A DNA stretch of 64,000 nt, taken from the NCBI GenBank assembly GCA_019232625.1, contig JAFANP010000052.1:1-64000 (forward strand). Reading direction: 5' to 3'. How positions within the stretch are numbered: the stretch's first letter is position 1; the number at the start of each line of letters is the position of its first letter. Shown here piece after piece: positions 28,493 to 38,609 of this stretch. The stretch comes from Alphaproteobacteria bacterium (lineage in GTDB: Bacteria > Pseudomonadota > Alphaproteobacteria > Sphingomonadales > Sphingomonadaceae). The notes under the pieces were generated by a model. The model was not told the DNA's origin. It ran no database searches and worked only from the letters and a program-made list of their open reading frames with translations. The position numbers were made by a program, and so were the translations under genes.

Positions 28493-30825
28493 CCCTTCTT
28501 CCTGGGGAGCCGCACCGTGACGGTCGTGCCCTGGCCGGGCTCGGAGACCAGCTCGACCGTGCCGCCATGCGCCTCCACGAACTGGCGGGCGAGCGGCAGG
28601 CCGAGGCCGAGCGCCGCGTCGCCGCCTTCCCGGCTGCGGTGGAAGCGGTCGAACACACGCGCCTGCTCGGCGGGCGCGATGCCGTGGCCGTTGTCGGAGA
28701 CGATGATCTCCGCCGCGGCGCGGGTGCCAGCGGCGTGGAGGAGGATGCGCCCGCCCGGGTCGGTGAAGGTGACGGCGTTCTTCAGGATGTTGTCGAGGGA
28801 CTGGCGCAATCGCCGGCGGTCGCCGGTGATCGAACCAAGGCCGCTCCCCGTCTCGACCACGAAGGCGATCCCCTTCGCCTCCGCCTGCGCTTGGAACGCC
28901 GCCGCGGCTTCGCGGCAGAAGGGCTCGAGGGCGATCTTCTCCTCAGCGAGGAGAAGGCTGCCGCTGTCGCTCTGGGTGAGATCGAGGACGTCGTCGATCA
29001 GCGCTCCGAGCCGCGCCACCGACTGGAGGATGGCGGACACATAGTCGGTCGCCGGCGGGGGCAGCTCCCCCGCATAGCCCGCCTCGAGCATCTCGGCGAA
29101 GCCGGCGATGGAGGTGAGCGGCGTGCGCAGCTCGTAGCTCATGTTGGAGACGAAGGCCGTCTTCAGCCGGTCCGCCTCCTCGAGCGCGGCGGTGCGCTCG
29201 CGCAGCGCCGCCTCCACGGTGCGGGAGGCGGTGACATCGAGCATTGTGAAGAGGGCGTTGCCGTCCGGCAGCGGCACAGCGGCGAACTCGAACTCGCGTC
29301 CGTCGACGAAGGCGACCCGGCCGCCCCGCTGCTTGCGCTCGACGGTGGCGCTCCTCACCAGCTCGCGCACCAGGCCGGCATGCTGGGGGTTCCTCAGCTT
29401 GCGGCCGATATGCGGGGTCAGCGTGTCGATGCGCGGATTGCCGGTCAGCTGCTCCTCCTCGAACTCCCAGAGCTGGCGGAAGCGGTTGTTCCAGAGGTGG
29501 AGCCGCCCGTCCGAGGCGAACACCCCCACCGCCTCGAACAGGTTGTCGAACGTCGCGGTGCGCACCCTCAGCAGCGTGTCGCGGGCGGAGGCGAGGCGGA
29601 GCTGCTCGGTGCGGTCCTCGAAGATGAGCAGAAGGCCACCGTCCGGAAGCGGCTGGGCGACGACGCGCAAGTGGCGGCCGCCCGGCAGCAGCCAGTCCTC
29701 CTCCTCCGCCGCCAGCCCGCCGGTGAACCAGCGCCCGTGGTCGCGCTTCCAGTCCGGATAGTCGCGGACCTCCGGCATGTGGCCGGCGTCGCGCATCGCG
29801 TCGAGCAGCCGGTTGAACTCCGGCCGGTCGGCGAGGAAGTCGCTCTTGAGGGAGAAGATTCGGGCGAAGGGCTGGTTGAAGAAGATGAGGCTGCGGTCGC
29901 GGCCGAACTGGGCGACGCCGGCGGAAAGCCGGTCGAGCATGTCGCGCTGGGCGCGGACGAAGCGCTCGAGATCGGCGCGCGCCTGCTCCCGGTCCTCGAC
30001 GTCGACGGCGTAGCCCGCGACCCCGGCGCTGCCGATTGGGACTTCCACGACCTGCATCGTCCGCCGTTCTCCGGCGACCGTGGCCGGGACGGTGCGGAAC
30101 TGCGGCGCGCCGCTGTCGCGGGCCGCCGCGGCATGGGCGGCGGCGGCCTCCGGCTCGTCGATCAGCTCGATGCCGTCGGCGACGACGGCTCCGGCATCGT
30201 CGGCCTCAACCGCCTCCACATAGGCGCTGTTGACCATGGCGAGCCGCAGGTCGGGGCCGCGATGCCACATCGGGAAGGGCGCGGCCTCGATCAGTCCGGA
30301 AAGGGAATCGAGCGCGCCGGAGAGGCGCTGGGCGCGCTGCTCGCTGGCGGCGAGCCGATCGGCCGTATCGGTCGCGTCCTGCAGCCAGGCGAGGACGTCG
30401 CCCTCAGCCCAGGGGTGCGGCGCGGCGCCGCCGCGCAGCTCGACGACCCGCACCGACCGCATCGGCCGAAGCTCGAGAGTGAAGGGCGCGCCAGAGGCGG
30501 CGCACGCCGCCACTGCCGAGGAGAGCGCGTCCAGCTCCGCCTCCGGAAGGGAGGCGGTGAGCCCCTGCAGCGTCGCCGGCAGCGCCTCCAGCCCAAGCAT
30601 CTGAGCCGTCGCGGAGGGGCCCTGCAGGGAGCCGTCGCGCCGGGCGATGAGCGGCAGCGCCGGAGAGGCGGCGAGCAAGGCCTCGAGCCGCGCCACCTCA
30701 CGGGTCTGCGCCACCGCCGCGCGGCTGCGCGCGACGCCGCGCAGCGTCGCCCACAAGGCCGCCGCCAGCCAGCCGCCGCAGAACAGCGCGACAAGCGCGA
30801 GGGCGGCAGGGGTCAGGCTGGGCAT
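28489..30825 (-). CDS. divL: DivL-like pseudo-histidine kinase with tyrosine at the phosphoacceptor position
   Basis: 778 aa; Caulobacter DivL is about 769. The N-terminus has one membrane helix (LALVALFCGGWLAAALWATL), then several PAS-like domains (about 50-540), a HisKA helix hairpin and an HATPase domain with LDNILKNAV, SDNGHGIAP and ALGLGLPLARQ boxes. The H-box reads SNMSYELRTPLTS: Tyr564 (codon at 29134-29136) replaces His, exactly the known DivL feature. DivL binds phospho-DivK and modulates CckA in the cell-cycle phosphorelay. Its location just before tsaE also fits. I infer a regulator rather than a kinase. Confidence 0.88.
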   Translation of the reverse strand: MPSLTPAALALVALFCGGWLAAALWATLRGVARSRAAVAQTREVARLEALLAASPALPLIARRDGSLQGPSATAQMLGLEALPATLQGLTASLPEAELDALSSAVAACAASGAPFTLELRPMRSVRVVELRGGAAPHPWAEGDVLAWLQDATDTADRLAASEQRAQRLSGALDSLSGLIEAAPFPMWHRGPDLRLAMVNSAYVEAVEADDAGAVVADGIELIDEPEAAAAHAAAARDSGAPQFRTVPATVAGERRTMQVVEVPIGSAGVAGYAVDVEDREQARADLERFVRAQRDMLDRLSAGVAQFGRDRSLIFFNQPFARIFSLKSDFLADRPEFNRLLDAMRDAGHMPEVRDYPDWKRDHGRWFTGGLAAEEEDWLLPGGRHLRVVAQPLPDGGLLLIFEDRTEQLRLASARDTLLRVRTATFDNLFEAVGVFASDGRLHLWNNRFRQLWEFEEEQLTGNPRIDTLTPHIGRKLRNPQHAGLVRELVRSATVERKQRGGRVAFVDGREFEFAAVPLPDGNALFTMLDVTASRTVEAALRERTAALEEADRLKTAFVSNMSYELRTPLTSIAGFAEMLEAGYAGELPPPATDYVSAILQSVARLGALIDDVLDLTQSDSGSLLLAEEKIALEPFCREAAAAFQAQAEAKGIAFVVETGSGLGSITGDRRRLRQSLDNILKNAVTFTDPGGRILLHAAGTRAAAEIIVSDNGHGIAPAEQARVFDRFHRSREGGDAALGLGLPLARQFVEAHGGTVELVSEPGQGTTVTVRLPRKKG

Positions 30826-30914
30826 CGGCTCCTCTTAAGGACGCCTTGGGGGGAGGAAAAGGGCAGGCTCCGCCAAACCCTGCGCGAACCGGCAGGGCCC
30901 GCGCGCCGCGAGGC

Positions 30915-31442
30915 TCAGGCGGCGAGCTTGCGCGCCTTGGCGAGCTTCTTGAGTATCATGTCCCGCTTGAGGCGCGAGAGATGGTCGATGAACAAGATAC
31001 CCTCGAGATGGTCCATCTCGTGCTGCAGGCAGATGGCGAGCAGTCCGTCCAGCTCCTCCTCGCGCGAGCTGCCGTCCCGGTCCAGCCAGCGGGCGCGGAT
31101 GCGATCCGGCCGCTCCACCTCGGCATACATTTCCGGCACCGAGAGGCAGCCTTCGTTGTAGACCTGGAGGTGGTCGGACGTCTCGACGATCTCGGGATTG
31201 ATGAAGACCAGCGGGCGCCGGACGGGCTCGCCGCCCTCTTCCTCCGGCTCCTGAAGGTCGATGACGAGGAGACGCTTGGGAACGCCTACCTGGATCGCGG
31301 CGAGGCCGATGCCGGGCGCCGCGTACATCGTCTCGAACATGTCGTCGATCAGCGTCTGAAGCTCGGGCGTAACCTCCTCCACCGGCGAGGAAATGCGCCG
31401 AAGCAGCGGGTCGGGAGTCTCGAGGATCGGGAGGACGGCCAT
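30915..31442 (-). CDS. def: Peptide deformylase
   Basis: 175 aa from ATG 31442. The three family motifs are intact: [18 protein letters not shown] and the metal motif [11 protein letters not shown]. It removes the formyl group from new proteins in the cytosol. The track ORF 30915-32219 is extended upstream through recR in another frame. It lies on the minus strand, and fmt, its functional counterpart, is close by at 32203 but divergent, with recR between them. Confidence 0.97.
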   Translation of the reverse strand: MAVLPILETPDPLLRRISSPVEEVTPELQTLIDDMFETMYAAPGIGLAAIQVGVPKRLLVIDLQEPEEEGGEPVRRPLVFINPEIVETSDHLQVYNEGCLSVPEMYAEVERPDRIRARWLDRDGSSREEELDGLLAICLQHEMDHLEGILFIDHLSRLKRDMILKKLAKARKLAA

Positions 31443-31525
31443 GGTCGAAAAGTAGGTCCGGAAGGGGCGAAAATCAAGGTCGCGAGGGCGTCCGGGCGCC
31501 GTCCCGGCGCGGGTCCCCCCGCGGC

Positions 31526-32122
31526 CTACCCAACCGGCCGGCGCGCGCGGAGCGCCTGCGCCAGCGTCCCCTCGTCGAGATAGTCGAGCTCGCCGCCGAC
31601 CGGGAGGCCGTGGGCGAGGCGGGTCAGCCGGACCGGGAAGCCCTCGAGACGCTCGGCCAGATAATGGGCGGTGGTCTGGCCCTCGAGCGTGGCGTTGGTT
31701 GCCAGCACCACCTCGTCGAAACCGCCGGCCGAGACACGGCCGATCAGCCTGTCGATGCTGAGATCCTCCGGACGCACGCCTTCGAGAGCCGAAAGGCGGC
31801 CGCCGAGCACGTGGAAGCGGCCCGGGAAAAGGCGCGAGCGATCGAGCGCCCAGAGGTCCGACACTTCCTCCACGACACAGAGCAACCGGTCGTCGCGCCG
31901 CGGATCGGCGCAGACGCTGCAGGGGTCGGCCGTGTCGACGTTGCCGCAGGTCGAGCAGACCGAAAGCGCCTCGCTGACCCGCTCCAGCGCCCTCAGCAGC
32001 GGCGTCAGAGCGGCCTCGCGCTTCTTCAGGAGGTGGAGCACCGCCCGGCGCGCGGAGCGGGGTCCGAGTCCCGGCAGCCGCGCCAGCGCCTGGGTGAGCG
32101 CGTCGATCTCGGGGGAAGCCAT
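31526..32122 (-). CDS. recR: Recombination protein RecR
   Basis: 198 aa from ATG 32122 (MASPEIDAL), the standard length. It shows the N-terminal helix-hairpin-helix ([20 protein letters not shown]), the four-cysteine zinc finger ([16 protein letters not shown]) and a Toprim domain ([14 protein letters not shown], then [18 protein letters not shown]). RecR works with RecO/RecF to load RecA at gaps. It probably forms a unit with def downstream, with an 83-bp gap. Confidence 0.97.
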   Translation of the reverse strand: MASPEIDALTQALARLPGLGPRSARRAVLHLLKKREAALTPLLRALERVSEALSVCSTCGNVDTADPCSVCADPRRDDRLLCVVEEVSDLWALDRSRLFPGRFHVLGGRLSALEGVRPEDLSIDRLIGRVSAGGFDEVVLATNATLEGQTTAHYLAERLEGFPVRLTRLAHGLPVGGELDYLDEGTLAQALRARRPVG

Positions 32123-32202
32123 GGATCTTAGGTAGGAGGTGGGTGGCGGGAGGTAAATCCTTCCCCTCCCCTTCAAGAAGAGGATTGGCTACAGCGCGCG
32201 TC

Positions 32203-33105
32203 ATGCGCATCGCCTTCATGGGAACTCCCGATTTCGCCGTGCCGACGCTGGAGGCGCTGGTCGCCGCCGGGCACGAGATCGCCTGCGTCTATTCGCAGCC
32301 GCCCCGCCCCGCCGGAAGGGGCAAGGCGCCGCGTGTATCGCCGGTGCAGCAGCGGGCGCAGGCCATGGGGATCGAGGTGCGCACGCCCGTTTCGCTACGC
32401 TCTGAAGAGGCGCAGGCGGCGTTCCGCGCGCTCGGGCTGGAGGCGGCGGTGGTCGCCGCCTACGGGCTGATCCTCCCGGCGCCCATCCTCGAGGCGCCGC
32501 GGCTCGGCTGCCTCAACGTCCACGCCTCGCTGCTGCCGCGCTGGCGGGGGGCGGCGCCGGTGCAGCGGGCGATCCTCGCCGGCGACAGGCGCACCGGGGT
32601 CACCATCATGCAGATGGAGCGCGGGCTCGACACCGGGCCGATGCTCGCCCAGCTGCCCGCCGAGATCGCCCGCAAGAGCGCGGGCGAGCTCACCGCGGAG
32701 CTCGCACGCCTGGGTGCCGAACTGATGGTCGACGTGCTCGCCTCGATCCACCGCGTCGGCCCGCGCCCCCAGGACGACCGCTGGGCCACCTACGCCCCGA
32801 AGATCGCCAAGGAGGAAGCCAGGCTCGACTTCAGCCGCAGCGCCGAGGAGGTGGAGCGGCAGGTGCGGGCCTTCGATCCGGTGCCGGGCGCCTTCTTCGA
32901 ATATGCGGGCGAGCGCATAAAGATACATTCTGCCGAGCTGGTCGACGACAGCGGGCCTGCGGGGACGGTGCTGGATCGGAGCCTGACCATCGCCTGCGGC
33001 ACCGGCGCCCTCGCTCCCACCTCCGTCCAGCGCGCGGGGCGGGCCGTCATGACCCCGGCGGAATTGCTGCGCGGCTTCCCGATCCCGCCCGGAACCCGGC
33101 TTTGA
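32203..33105 (+). CDS. fmt: Methionyl-tRNA formyltransferase
   Basis: 300 aa from ATG 32203 ([19 protein letters not shown]). The catalytic and folate-binding sequences are seen ([20 protein letters not shown], then [14 protein letters not shown]), and the C-terminal OB-like tRNA-binding part follows after residue 205. It formylates initiator Met-tRNA. The stop overlaps the truA start as TTGA. Confidence 0.97.
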   Translation: MRIAFMGTPDFAVPTLEALVAAGHEIACVYSQPPRPAGRGKAPRVSPVQQRAQAMGIEVRTPVSLRSEEAQAAFRALGLEAAVVAAYGLILPAPILEAPRLGCLNVHASLLPRWRGAAPVQRAILAGDRRTGVTIMQMERGLDTGPMLAQLPAEIARKSAGELTAELARLGAELMVDVLASIHRVGPRPQDDRWATYAPKIAKEEARLDFSRSAEEVERQVRAFDPVPGAFFEYAGERIKIHSAELVDDSGPAGTVLDRSLTIACGTGALAPTSVQRAGRAVMTPAELLRGFPIPPGTRL

Positions 33106-33872
33106 CCCGTTTCCGGCTGACGATCGAATATGACGGCCGCCCCTTCATGGGTTGGCAGCGCCAGGCCCACGGCCCCTCCGTCCAGCAGGCGATCGAGGAG
33201 GCGGCCGAAGCGATCAGCGGGGAGCAGGTCACCGTCCACGCCGCCGGCCGCACCGACGCCGGCGTCCATGCCGTGGCGATGGCGGCGCACCTCGATATGG
33301 CGAGGCCGATCACGCCCTTCCGCCTCGCCGAGGGCCTGAACGCCCGGCTGAGGCCGCAGCCGGTGGCGATCCTGGGAGCGGAGGCGGTCGGACCGGACTG
33401 GCACGCCCGCTTCAGCTGCACCGGCCGCCGCTACGTCTACCGAATCGTCAACCGCCGCGCCCCGCTGGCGCTCGAGGCGGGACGGGCCTGGCAGGTGCGG
33501 GTTCCGCTCGACGCCGAGGCCATGCAAGAAGCGGCGCAGGCGCTGGTCGGCCGCCACGATTTCACCACCTTCCGTTCCGCCCATTGCCAGTCGGACAGCC
33601 CGGTGAAGACGCTCGACCGGCTCGTCGTCAGCCGGTCGGGCGACGTCATCCTCGTCGAGGCGGCGGCGCGGTCCTTCCTCCACCACCAGGTCCGATCGAT
33701 GGTGGGGTGCCTGCAGCTCGTGGGGCGGGGCCGTTGGTCGGCGGCCGACCTCGCGGGGGCGCTTGCGGCGAGGGACCGGGCGGCGCTCGGCCTCAACGCT
33801 CCGCCCGACGGCCTCTATTTCACGGCGGCCGAATATCCGGGCGAAGCGGCGCCGAAGCCGAACAGGCGCTGA
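33102..33872 (+). CDS. truA: tRNA pseudouridine(38-40) synthase TruA, TTG start
   Basis: 256 aa. The start is a TTG at 33102 that overlaps the fmt stop (TTGA); the N-terminus [19 protein letters not shown] aligns with the family, and no ATG is nearby. The catalytic Asp lies in [14 protein letters not shown]; also seen are [10 protein letters not shown] and the [11 protein letters not shown] motif. It modifies the anticodon stem-loop. Its last 58 bp overlap the 3' end of the convergent amidotransferase gene. Confidence 0.95.
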   Translation: MTRFRLTIEYDGRPFMGWQRQAHGPSVQQAIEEAAEAISGEQVTVHAAGRTDAGVHAVAMAAHLDMARPITPFRLAEGLNARLRPQPVAILGAEAVGPDWHARFSCTGRRYVYRIVNRRAPLALEAGRAWQVRVPLDAEAMQEAAQALVGRHDFTTFRSAHCQSDSPVKTLDRLVVSRSGDVILVEAAARSFLHHQVRSMVGCLQLVGRGRWSAADLAGALAARDRAALGLNAPPDGLYFTAAEYPGEAAPKPNRR

Positions 33873-35743
33873 AGCGAGCGGTCCAGCATCAGCAGCTGCC
33901 AGAGCAGGCGGCCGTGGTCGGAGCGGCCGGCGCGATGATCGGTGGCGACTCGCGCGACGGCGGCGCCGTCGAGCCAGCCCAGCTCGGCCAGCGCCGGGCT
34001 GCGGGCGAGCGCCGCCGCCTCCGCCGCCAGCGGGCCGCGGAACCATGCACCGACCGGCGTCACGAAGCCCATCTTGCGGCGGTGGAGTATCTCGCCGGGA
34101 AGATAGCGGCCGAGGGCCTTCTTCATCAGCCACTTGCCGGATCCGCCGCGCAGCCGCAGCGTCGCCGGCAGGCGCGCCGCAAACTCGACCAGGCGGTGGT
34201 CGAGCAGCGGCTCGCGCGCCTCGAGGCTGACCGCCATGCTGGCGCGGTCCACCTTGGTGAGGATGTCGCCCGGCAGCCAGATCTTGAGGTCGGCATATTG
34301 GGCACGCGACAAGGCGTCGTCGGCCGGCGCCTGGCGCATCGTCCCGACATAGAGCTGCTCCGCTCGGTGGCCCTGCAGCAGCTGCCGGAAGGCCGGCGTG
34401 TAGAGCCTCGCGCGGACCGGGAAGGAGGTCGCAGTGACGGCGTCGGCATAAGCCTCCTCGGCGCTCCGGCCGAGGGCGGTGAGCGTCGTCTTGGCGCGAA
34501 GGAATTGCGGCGCCCAGTCCATCTTGGGGTAGAGCGCGCCGGCGGCTCCGAGCGCGCTCCGCGCGCCCGGCGGAAGCAGGCGGCGGACCCGCTCCTCGGC
34601 GCTGAACAGCCGGTAGCGGCGATAGCCGGCAAAGGCCTCGTCGGCGCCGTCGCCGGAGAGGGCGACGGTCACCTTCTCCCGGGCGAGCTCCGAGACGCGG
34701 TAGGTGCCGAGCGCGGAGGCGTCGGCGAAGGGTTCGTCGAAGCTGGCCACGAGCGTGTCGATCAGCGCGAAATCGGCGGAGGCGACGGTGCGGGTGCGGT
34801 GGGAGGTGGCGAAGCGTGCCGCGACCTGCGCCGCCCAGCGGCTCTCGTCGTGATCGGCCTCGTCGAAGCCGATCGAGCAGGTCTCGACCGCCTTGCGGCT
34901 CGCCTCCGCCATGAAGGCGACGACGGCGGAGCTGTCGACTCCGCCCGAGAGAAAGGCGCCGAGCGGTACGTCGGCGACCATGCGGGAGCGCACCGCCTCC
35001 CGCAGCCGCTCGACCAGCTCCTCCTCCAGGGCGGCGGCGGACGCCCGGGAGGGGCTGGAGAAATCGACGTCCCACCAGCGCACCGGCGCCGGTACCGGCC
35101 GGCCGCGTCGGACGAGGAGATAATGGCCGGCGGGAAGCTTCGATACGCCCGCCATGATGCTCAGCGCATCTGGTATGTAGCCGTAGGCGAGATAGTCCTC
35201 GACGGCGCGCGGATCGATCTCGCGGCGGAACCGAGGATGCGCCATCAACCCCTTGAGCTCCGAGGCGAATATCAGCGCGCCATCGGGCAAAGCGGCGAGG
35301 AAGAGGGGCTTCACGCCGAGCCGGTCGCGGGCGAGGAACAGGGCGTCCTCGGCGCCGTCGTAGAGCGCGAAGGCGAACATGCCGTTGAACCGGGCGAGGC
35401 AGGACGGGCCCCATTGCCGCCACGAGGCCAGAACCACCTCGGTGTCGCTGTGAGTCGCGAAACGGTGGCCGAGCGCCTCAAGCTCCGCCCGCAACTCCTT
35501 GAAATTATAAATTTCCCCATTGTAGCTGAGGACCAGGTCGCCATCCGCCGAGCGCATCGGCTGGTCGCCGGTCTCGAGATCGATGATCGAGAGGCGGCGG
35601 TGGCCGAGCCCGACTCCGCGCCCGGTCCACACACCGCTGCCGTCCGGCCCGCGATGGGCGAGGCTGTCGGCCATGGCGCGGATCCGCGCCGCGTCGACCG
35701 GCTTGGGGACGTCGGGATGGAACAGGCCTGCAATGCCGCACAT
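33815..35743 (-). CDS. Exosortase A system-associated amidotransferase (asparagine synthase type)
   Basis: 642 aa from ATG 35743; the Ntn nucleophile Cys2 follows directly (MCGIAGLF), which fixes the start. The N-terminal glutaminase half shows [12 protein letters not shown] and [17 protein letters not shown]. The C-terminal synthetase half has the PP-loop [14 protein letters not shown] and the [17 protein letters not shown] motif. In XrtA loci this enzyme class (amidotransferase 1) is thought to aminate a sugar-acid or peptide-like part of the exopolysaccharide. The start overlaps the xrtA stop by one base (TGATG). Confidence 0.92.
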   Translation of the reverse strand: MCGIAGLFHPDVPKPVDAARIRAMADSLAHRGPDGSGVWTGRGVGLGHRRLSIIDLETGDQPMRSADGDLVLSYNGEIYNFKELRAELEALGHRFATHSDTEVVLASWRQWGPSCLARFNGMFAFALYDGAEDALFLARDRLGVKPLFLAALPDGALIFASELKGLMAHPRFRREIDPRAVEDYLAYGYIPDALSIMAGVSKLPAGHYLLVRRGRPVPAPVRWWDVDFSSPSRASAAALEEELVERLREAVRSRMVADVPLGAFLSGGVDSSAVVAFMAEASRKAVETCSIGFDEADHDESRWAAQVAARFATSHRTRTVASADFALIDTLVASFDEPFADASALGTYRVSELAREKVTVALSGDGADEAFAGYRRYRLFSAEERVRRLLPPGARSALGAAGALYPKMDWAPQFLRAKTTLTALGRSAEEAYADAVTATSFPVRARLYTPAFRQLLQGHRAEQLYVGTMRQAPADDALSRAQYADLKIWLPGDILTKVDRASMAVSLEAREPLLDHRLVEFAARLPATLRLRGGSGKWLMKKALGRYLPGEILHRRKMGFVTPVGAWFRGPLAAEAAALARSPALAELGWLDGAAVARVATDHRAGRSDHGRLLWQLLMLDRSLQRLFGFGAASPGYSAAVK

Positions 35744-37278
35744 CAGCGAGCCCCTGGCAGCCCCGCGGCCCGGTCGGCAAGCCCTTCGACCGGCCCGAGG
35801 GCGCGGAGGAACGCCGCGAGCACCGGCCGAGCGCCCGGCTCCGCCGACGAGGCGACCAGGGCGACGGCCCGCTGCGGACCGCCGACCAGGTGCACCTTCA
35901 CCGTCTCTACCTTCACCGCCGCCGGGCTGCCGGTAAGGATGCCGCCGACGCGGTAGAAGCTCCACACCTCGCGCAGGTCGCCGTGGGAGAAGATCCGCTC
36001 GGCGCGTCCGGACGGCGGCGGCGCGGCGTCGGCGGTCCAGGCCCAGCTGCCGTCCGCAGGCACCGCGCCCTGGCCGAAGCCGACCAGCTCGCGCCCCTCC
36101 CCCTGCCGGGCGAAGACGGCGAGGGCGAGGTCCACTTCATGCCCGGCGGAGTCGCGGTAGCGGCCGATGCGCAGGCGGTCGGCGCCCGCATAGGTCGGCT
36201 GCCAGGGCCGCCCCGCAACGGCCACCCGACGCCAGCCAGGTACCTCCGGCAAGGCGAAGTCGGGCGCCTCGACGGTGCCGGAGGAGGCGACCGCCGCCGA
36301 CCAGAGGAGCGGCGCGGCCGCAAGCGTCGCGGCGGCGGCGGCGACTCGGACCAGGCGCGGCCCCGGCCCCGCGGCCGCCCCCGGAGGCTGGAGCGCGGCC
36401 GGGTCGAACCAGGGGTCGTCGACCTTGCGGTCGAAGAACGGCCAGGCGGCGGCCATGATGAGGGCGATGACGATGGCGAAGAACACCCAGCCGTAGACGA
36501 CATGGTCGAAGCTCTCGGCGAAGCTGTTGTCGCTGGTCAGATAGGCGACGTAGATGGTCCCCCAGGCCCTGACGCCGTTGGCGAGGACGGGGACGACGAT
36601 CGCCGCGGCGAGGAAGGCGGCGCGGCGGCCCCAGGCGCGGAAGCAGACGTTGGCGGCGAGCGCCCCGTAGGCCAGCATGGCGATGAGGAACTTCACCCCC
36701 GAACAGGCCTCCGCCACCTCGAAATAGCCGGTCGAGGTGGAGATGAAGACGCCGTCGATATGGGCCGGCACCTGCGCCAGGCGCAGCAGGGCCATGGCGA
36801 TCTGCGCCGTCACCGTCTGCATCGGCGGCACCAGCTCCTCGCCGAGCGGGATCAGGAACAGGGCGTAGAAGATCGGGAAGGCGAGGCCGCGCGACACCGC
36901 CTTGCCGAGGCAGGCGACGACCGCCCCCTGCAGCATCAGCACGAGCCCGGCATGGCGGGCGAGGGCAAGGCTGCCGGCCTCGCCGAGCAGCCACGCCGCA
37001 GCCCCCGCCGCGACCGGCAGCAGCCCCGGAGCCCAGGCGGCGGGCGCGAGCCGCCGCAGCTCGGGGCGCCGCTGCCAGACCAGCCAGAAGATCAGCGGCG
37101 GTATGAGCAGGCAGTGATTGAAGGTCGAGCTCTCCCACCAGACCGCCGCCATGGCGGCGGCGTCGCGCCGGAAGAGGAGCAGGAGCGCGGCCCAAAGGAC
37201 GCCGAGGACGGCGAGATGGTCGCGCCAGCCGGGCGCGGCCGATTCGCGCGCCGGCACGATGGGGAGGATCGCGGTCAT
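35743..37278 (-). CDS. xrtA: Exosortase A with C-terminal EpsI-like domain
   Basis: 511 aa. Residues 1-300 are the eight-helix exosortase with the catalytic Cys in EACSGVKFLIAML, the Arg in NGVRAWGTIYVA and the His in SFDHVVYGWVFF. Residues about 310-511 are a periplasmic EpsI-type domain (PEVPGWRRVAV, then YRDSAGHEVDLALAVFARQ). XrtA cuts and probably transfers PEP-CTERM proteins during export. No PEP-CTERM protein is encoded in the window; targets must be elsewhere. It is translationally coupled to the genes on both sides. Confidence 0.94.
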   Translation of the reverse strand: MTAILPIVPARESAAPGWRDHLAVLGVLWAALLLLFRRDAAAMAAVWWESSTFNHCLLIPPLIFWLVWQRRPELRRLAPAAWAPGLLPVAAGAAAWLLGEAGSLALARHAGLVLMLQGAVVACLGKAVSRGLAFPIFYALFLIPLGEELVPPMQTVTAQIAMALLRLAQVPAHIDGVFISTSTGYFEVAEACSGVKFLIAMLAYGALAANVCFRAWGRRAAFLAAAIVVPVLANGVRAWGTIYVAYLTSDNSFAESFDHVVYGWVFFAIVIALIMAAAWPFFDRKVDDPWFDPAALQPPGAAAGPGPRLVRVAAAAATLAAAPLLWSAAVASSGTVEAPDFALPEVPGWRRVAVAGRPWQPTYAGADRLRIGRYRDSAGHEVDLALAVFARQGEGRELVGFGQGAVPADGSWAWTADAAPPPSGRAERIFSHGDLREVWSFYRVGGILTGSPAAVKVETVKVHLVGGPQRAVALVASSAEPGARPVLAAFLRALGPVEGLADRAAGLPGAR

Positions 37279-38609
37279 GACATGGCCCCTATCCTCCCTG
37301 TCGCCGAAGGCGATGGGGAGGGGGACCGCGCAAAGCGCGGTGGAGGGGCTTCGCCCGCGCCATAGGCCCCTCCACCAGGCTTCGCCTGGTCCCCCTCCCC
37401 CTGCGCTTCGCGCACGGGGAGGACGAGCTCCGCCAGCGGCGCCAGGCGCGCGTCCCAGCGATAGGCCTCTTCCATGCGGCGGCGGGCGGCGGCGGCGAGG
37501 GCGGCGGCGCGGGCGGGATCGGCGAGGAGCGCGGCGATCGCCTCGGCCTGCGCCGGGGCGCCGTCGGCGACGATCAGGTCGCGTCCGGGCTCCGCCTCTA
37601 TGCCTTCGAACGCCGCGGGGCTGGCGACGACGGGGCGCCCCATCGCCATCGCTTCGAGCACCTTGTTCTGGACGCCGCGGGCGATGCGCAGCGGCGCCGC
37701 CACGACGTCGGCGGCGGCGAGCCAGGCGCGCACGTCCGGCACGGCGCCGGTGACGATCACCCGATCGGAGGCGAGGCGGCGCACCGCCCGGACGGGGTTC
37801 CGCCCCACTATGGCGAAGCCGGCGCCCGGCAGGCGGGGCAGCACCTCGGCGGCGAACCAGGCCACCGCGTCGACGTTGGGCGCATAGTCCATCTGCCCGG
37901 TGAAGACGATCAGCGGGCGCGACGGGGGCAGGGACTTCTCCGCGGAAAAGTACGTGTCCCCTTTCCGGGGGTCGTAGAAATCGAGGTCGACGCCGTTCTG
38001 GAGGGCGGCGACGTTGGGAAGGCCGGTGCGCGCCCGGAACAGGGCGGCCTCGGCGTCGCTGACGAACAGGCTGGCGTCGGCGCGGGCCGCCGTCTCCCGC
38101 TCGAAGGCGAAGAGCTTCGCCGCCTCGCGCCGATAGAGCCAGGCGAGCGGCCCGCTTTTGGCGGCGTAGGCGGCGAACTTGGCCGAATCCATGTCGACGA
38201 AGTCCATGACGAGGCGCTGGCGGAGCCGCGCCGGCGCGAATTGCGCCATCTGTCCCGAAAAGACGAAGAGCGCTTCCACCTTCGGGTCGGCGAGCCGCTG
38301 GTCGACGAAGGCCCGAAGCGTCGGGCTGTCGAACAGGGTGAGGGAGAGAGGCTTGCCGGCGAGCAGCGCCCGGGCCGCGGCCGAGGCGCGTCCAGTGCGG
38401 CGGACCTCGACATGCGCCGCCCCGAGCCGGCCGCCCAGCGCCTCCCGCAGGGCCGGCAGGTGGGCGGCGTCCGCCTCGTCGTCGGCGAAGCAGGCGAGGT
38501 GGACGGGGCCGAGCCCGGCGAGGTGCCTCAGCAGGTGCCAGGAGCGTATCTTGTCCCCCCGATCGGGCGGATAGGGGATGCGGTGGGCGAGGAAGAGCGT
38601 CTCCGTCAT
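37275..38609 (-). CDS. Exosortase A-associated glycosyltransferase with repeat-derived C-terminal tail
   Basis: 444 aa from ATG 38609, overlapping the FemAB gene's stop (ATGA). It is a GT4-like fold: N-terminal AHRIPYPPDRGDKIRSWHLL, the acceptor part LVMDFVDMDSAKFAAYA, and the nucleotide-sugar site VQNKVLEAMAMGRPVVASPAAFEGI. It is of the family known from PEP-CTERM/EpsH sugar transferases. From about residue 397 the sequence (EGDQAKPGGGAYGAG, APPPRFARSPSPSPSA) is read from a palindromic intergenic repeat and is not part of the family fold. The ATGA coupling to xrtA is still kept. The track ORF is extended upstream out of frame. Confidence 0.9.
   Translation of the reverse strand: MTETLFLAHRIPYPPDRGDKIRSWHLLRHLAGLGPVHLACFADDEADAAHLPALREALGGRLGAAHVEVRRTGRASAAARALLAGKPLSLTLFDSPTLRAFVDQRLADPKVEALFVFSGQMAQFAPARLRQRLVMDFVDMDSAKFAAYAAKSGPLAWLYRREAAKLFAFERETAARADASLFVSDAEAALFRARTGLPNVAALQNGVDLDFYDPRKGDTYFSAEKSLPPSRPLIVFTGQMDYAPNVDAVAWFAAEVLPRLPGAGFAIVGRNPVRAVRRLASDRVIVTGAVPDVRAWLAAADVVAAPLRIARGVQNKVLEAMAMGRPVVASPAAFEGIEAEPGRDLIVADGAPAQAEAIAALLADPARAAALAAAARRRMEEAYRWDARLAPLAELVLPVREAQGEGDQAKPGGGAYGAGEAPPPRFARSPSPSPSATGRIGAMS
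37293..37422. repeat. Palindromic repeat inside the 3' end of the glycosyltransferase gene
   Basis: Left arm CCTCCCTGTCGCCGAAGGCG...GGGGGACCGCGC and right arm ...GGTCCCCCTCCCCCTGCGC...CGGGGAGG mirror each other around GGAGGGGCT/GCCCCTCC. It has the same structure as the repeat at 61662-61772 (GCCCCTCCACC...GGTCCCCCT). It is translated as the last part of the glycosyltransferase. Confidence 0.75.
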
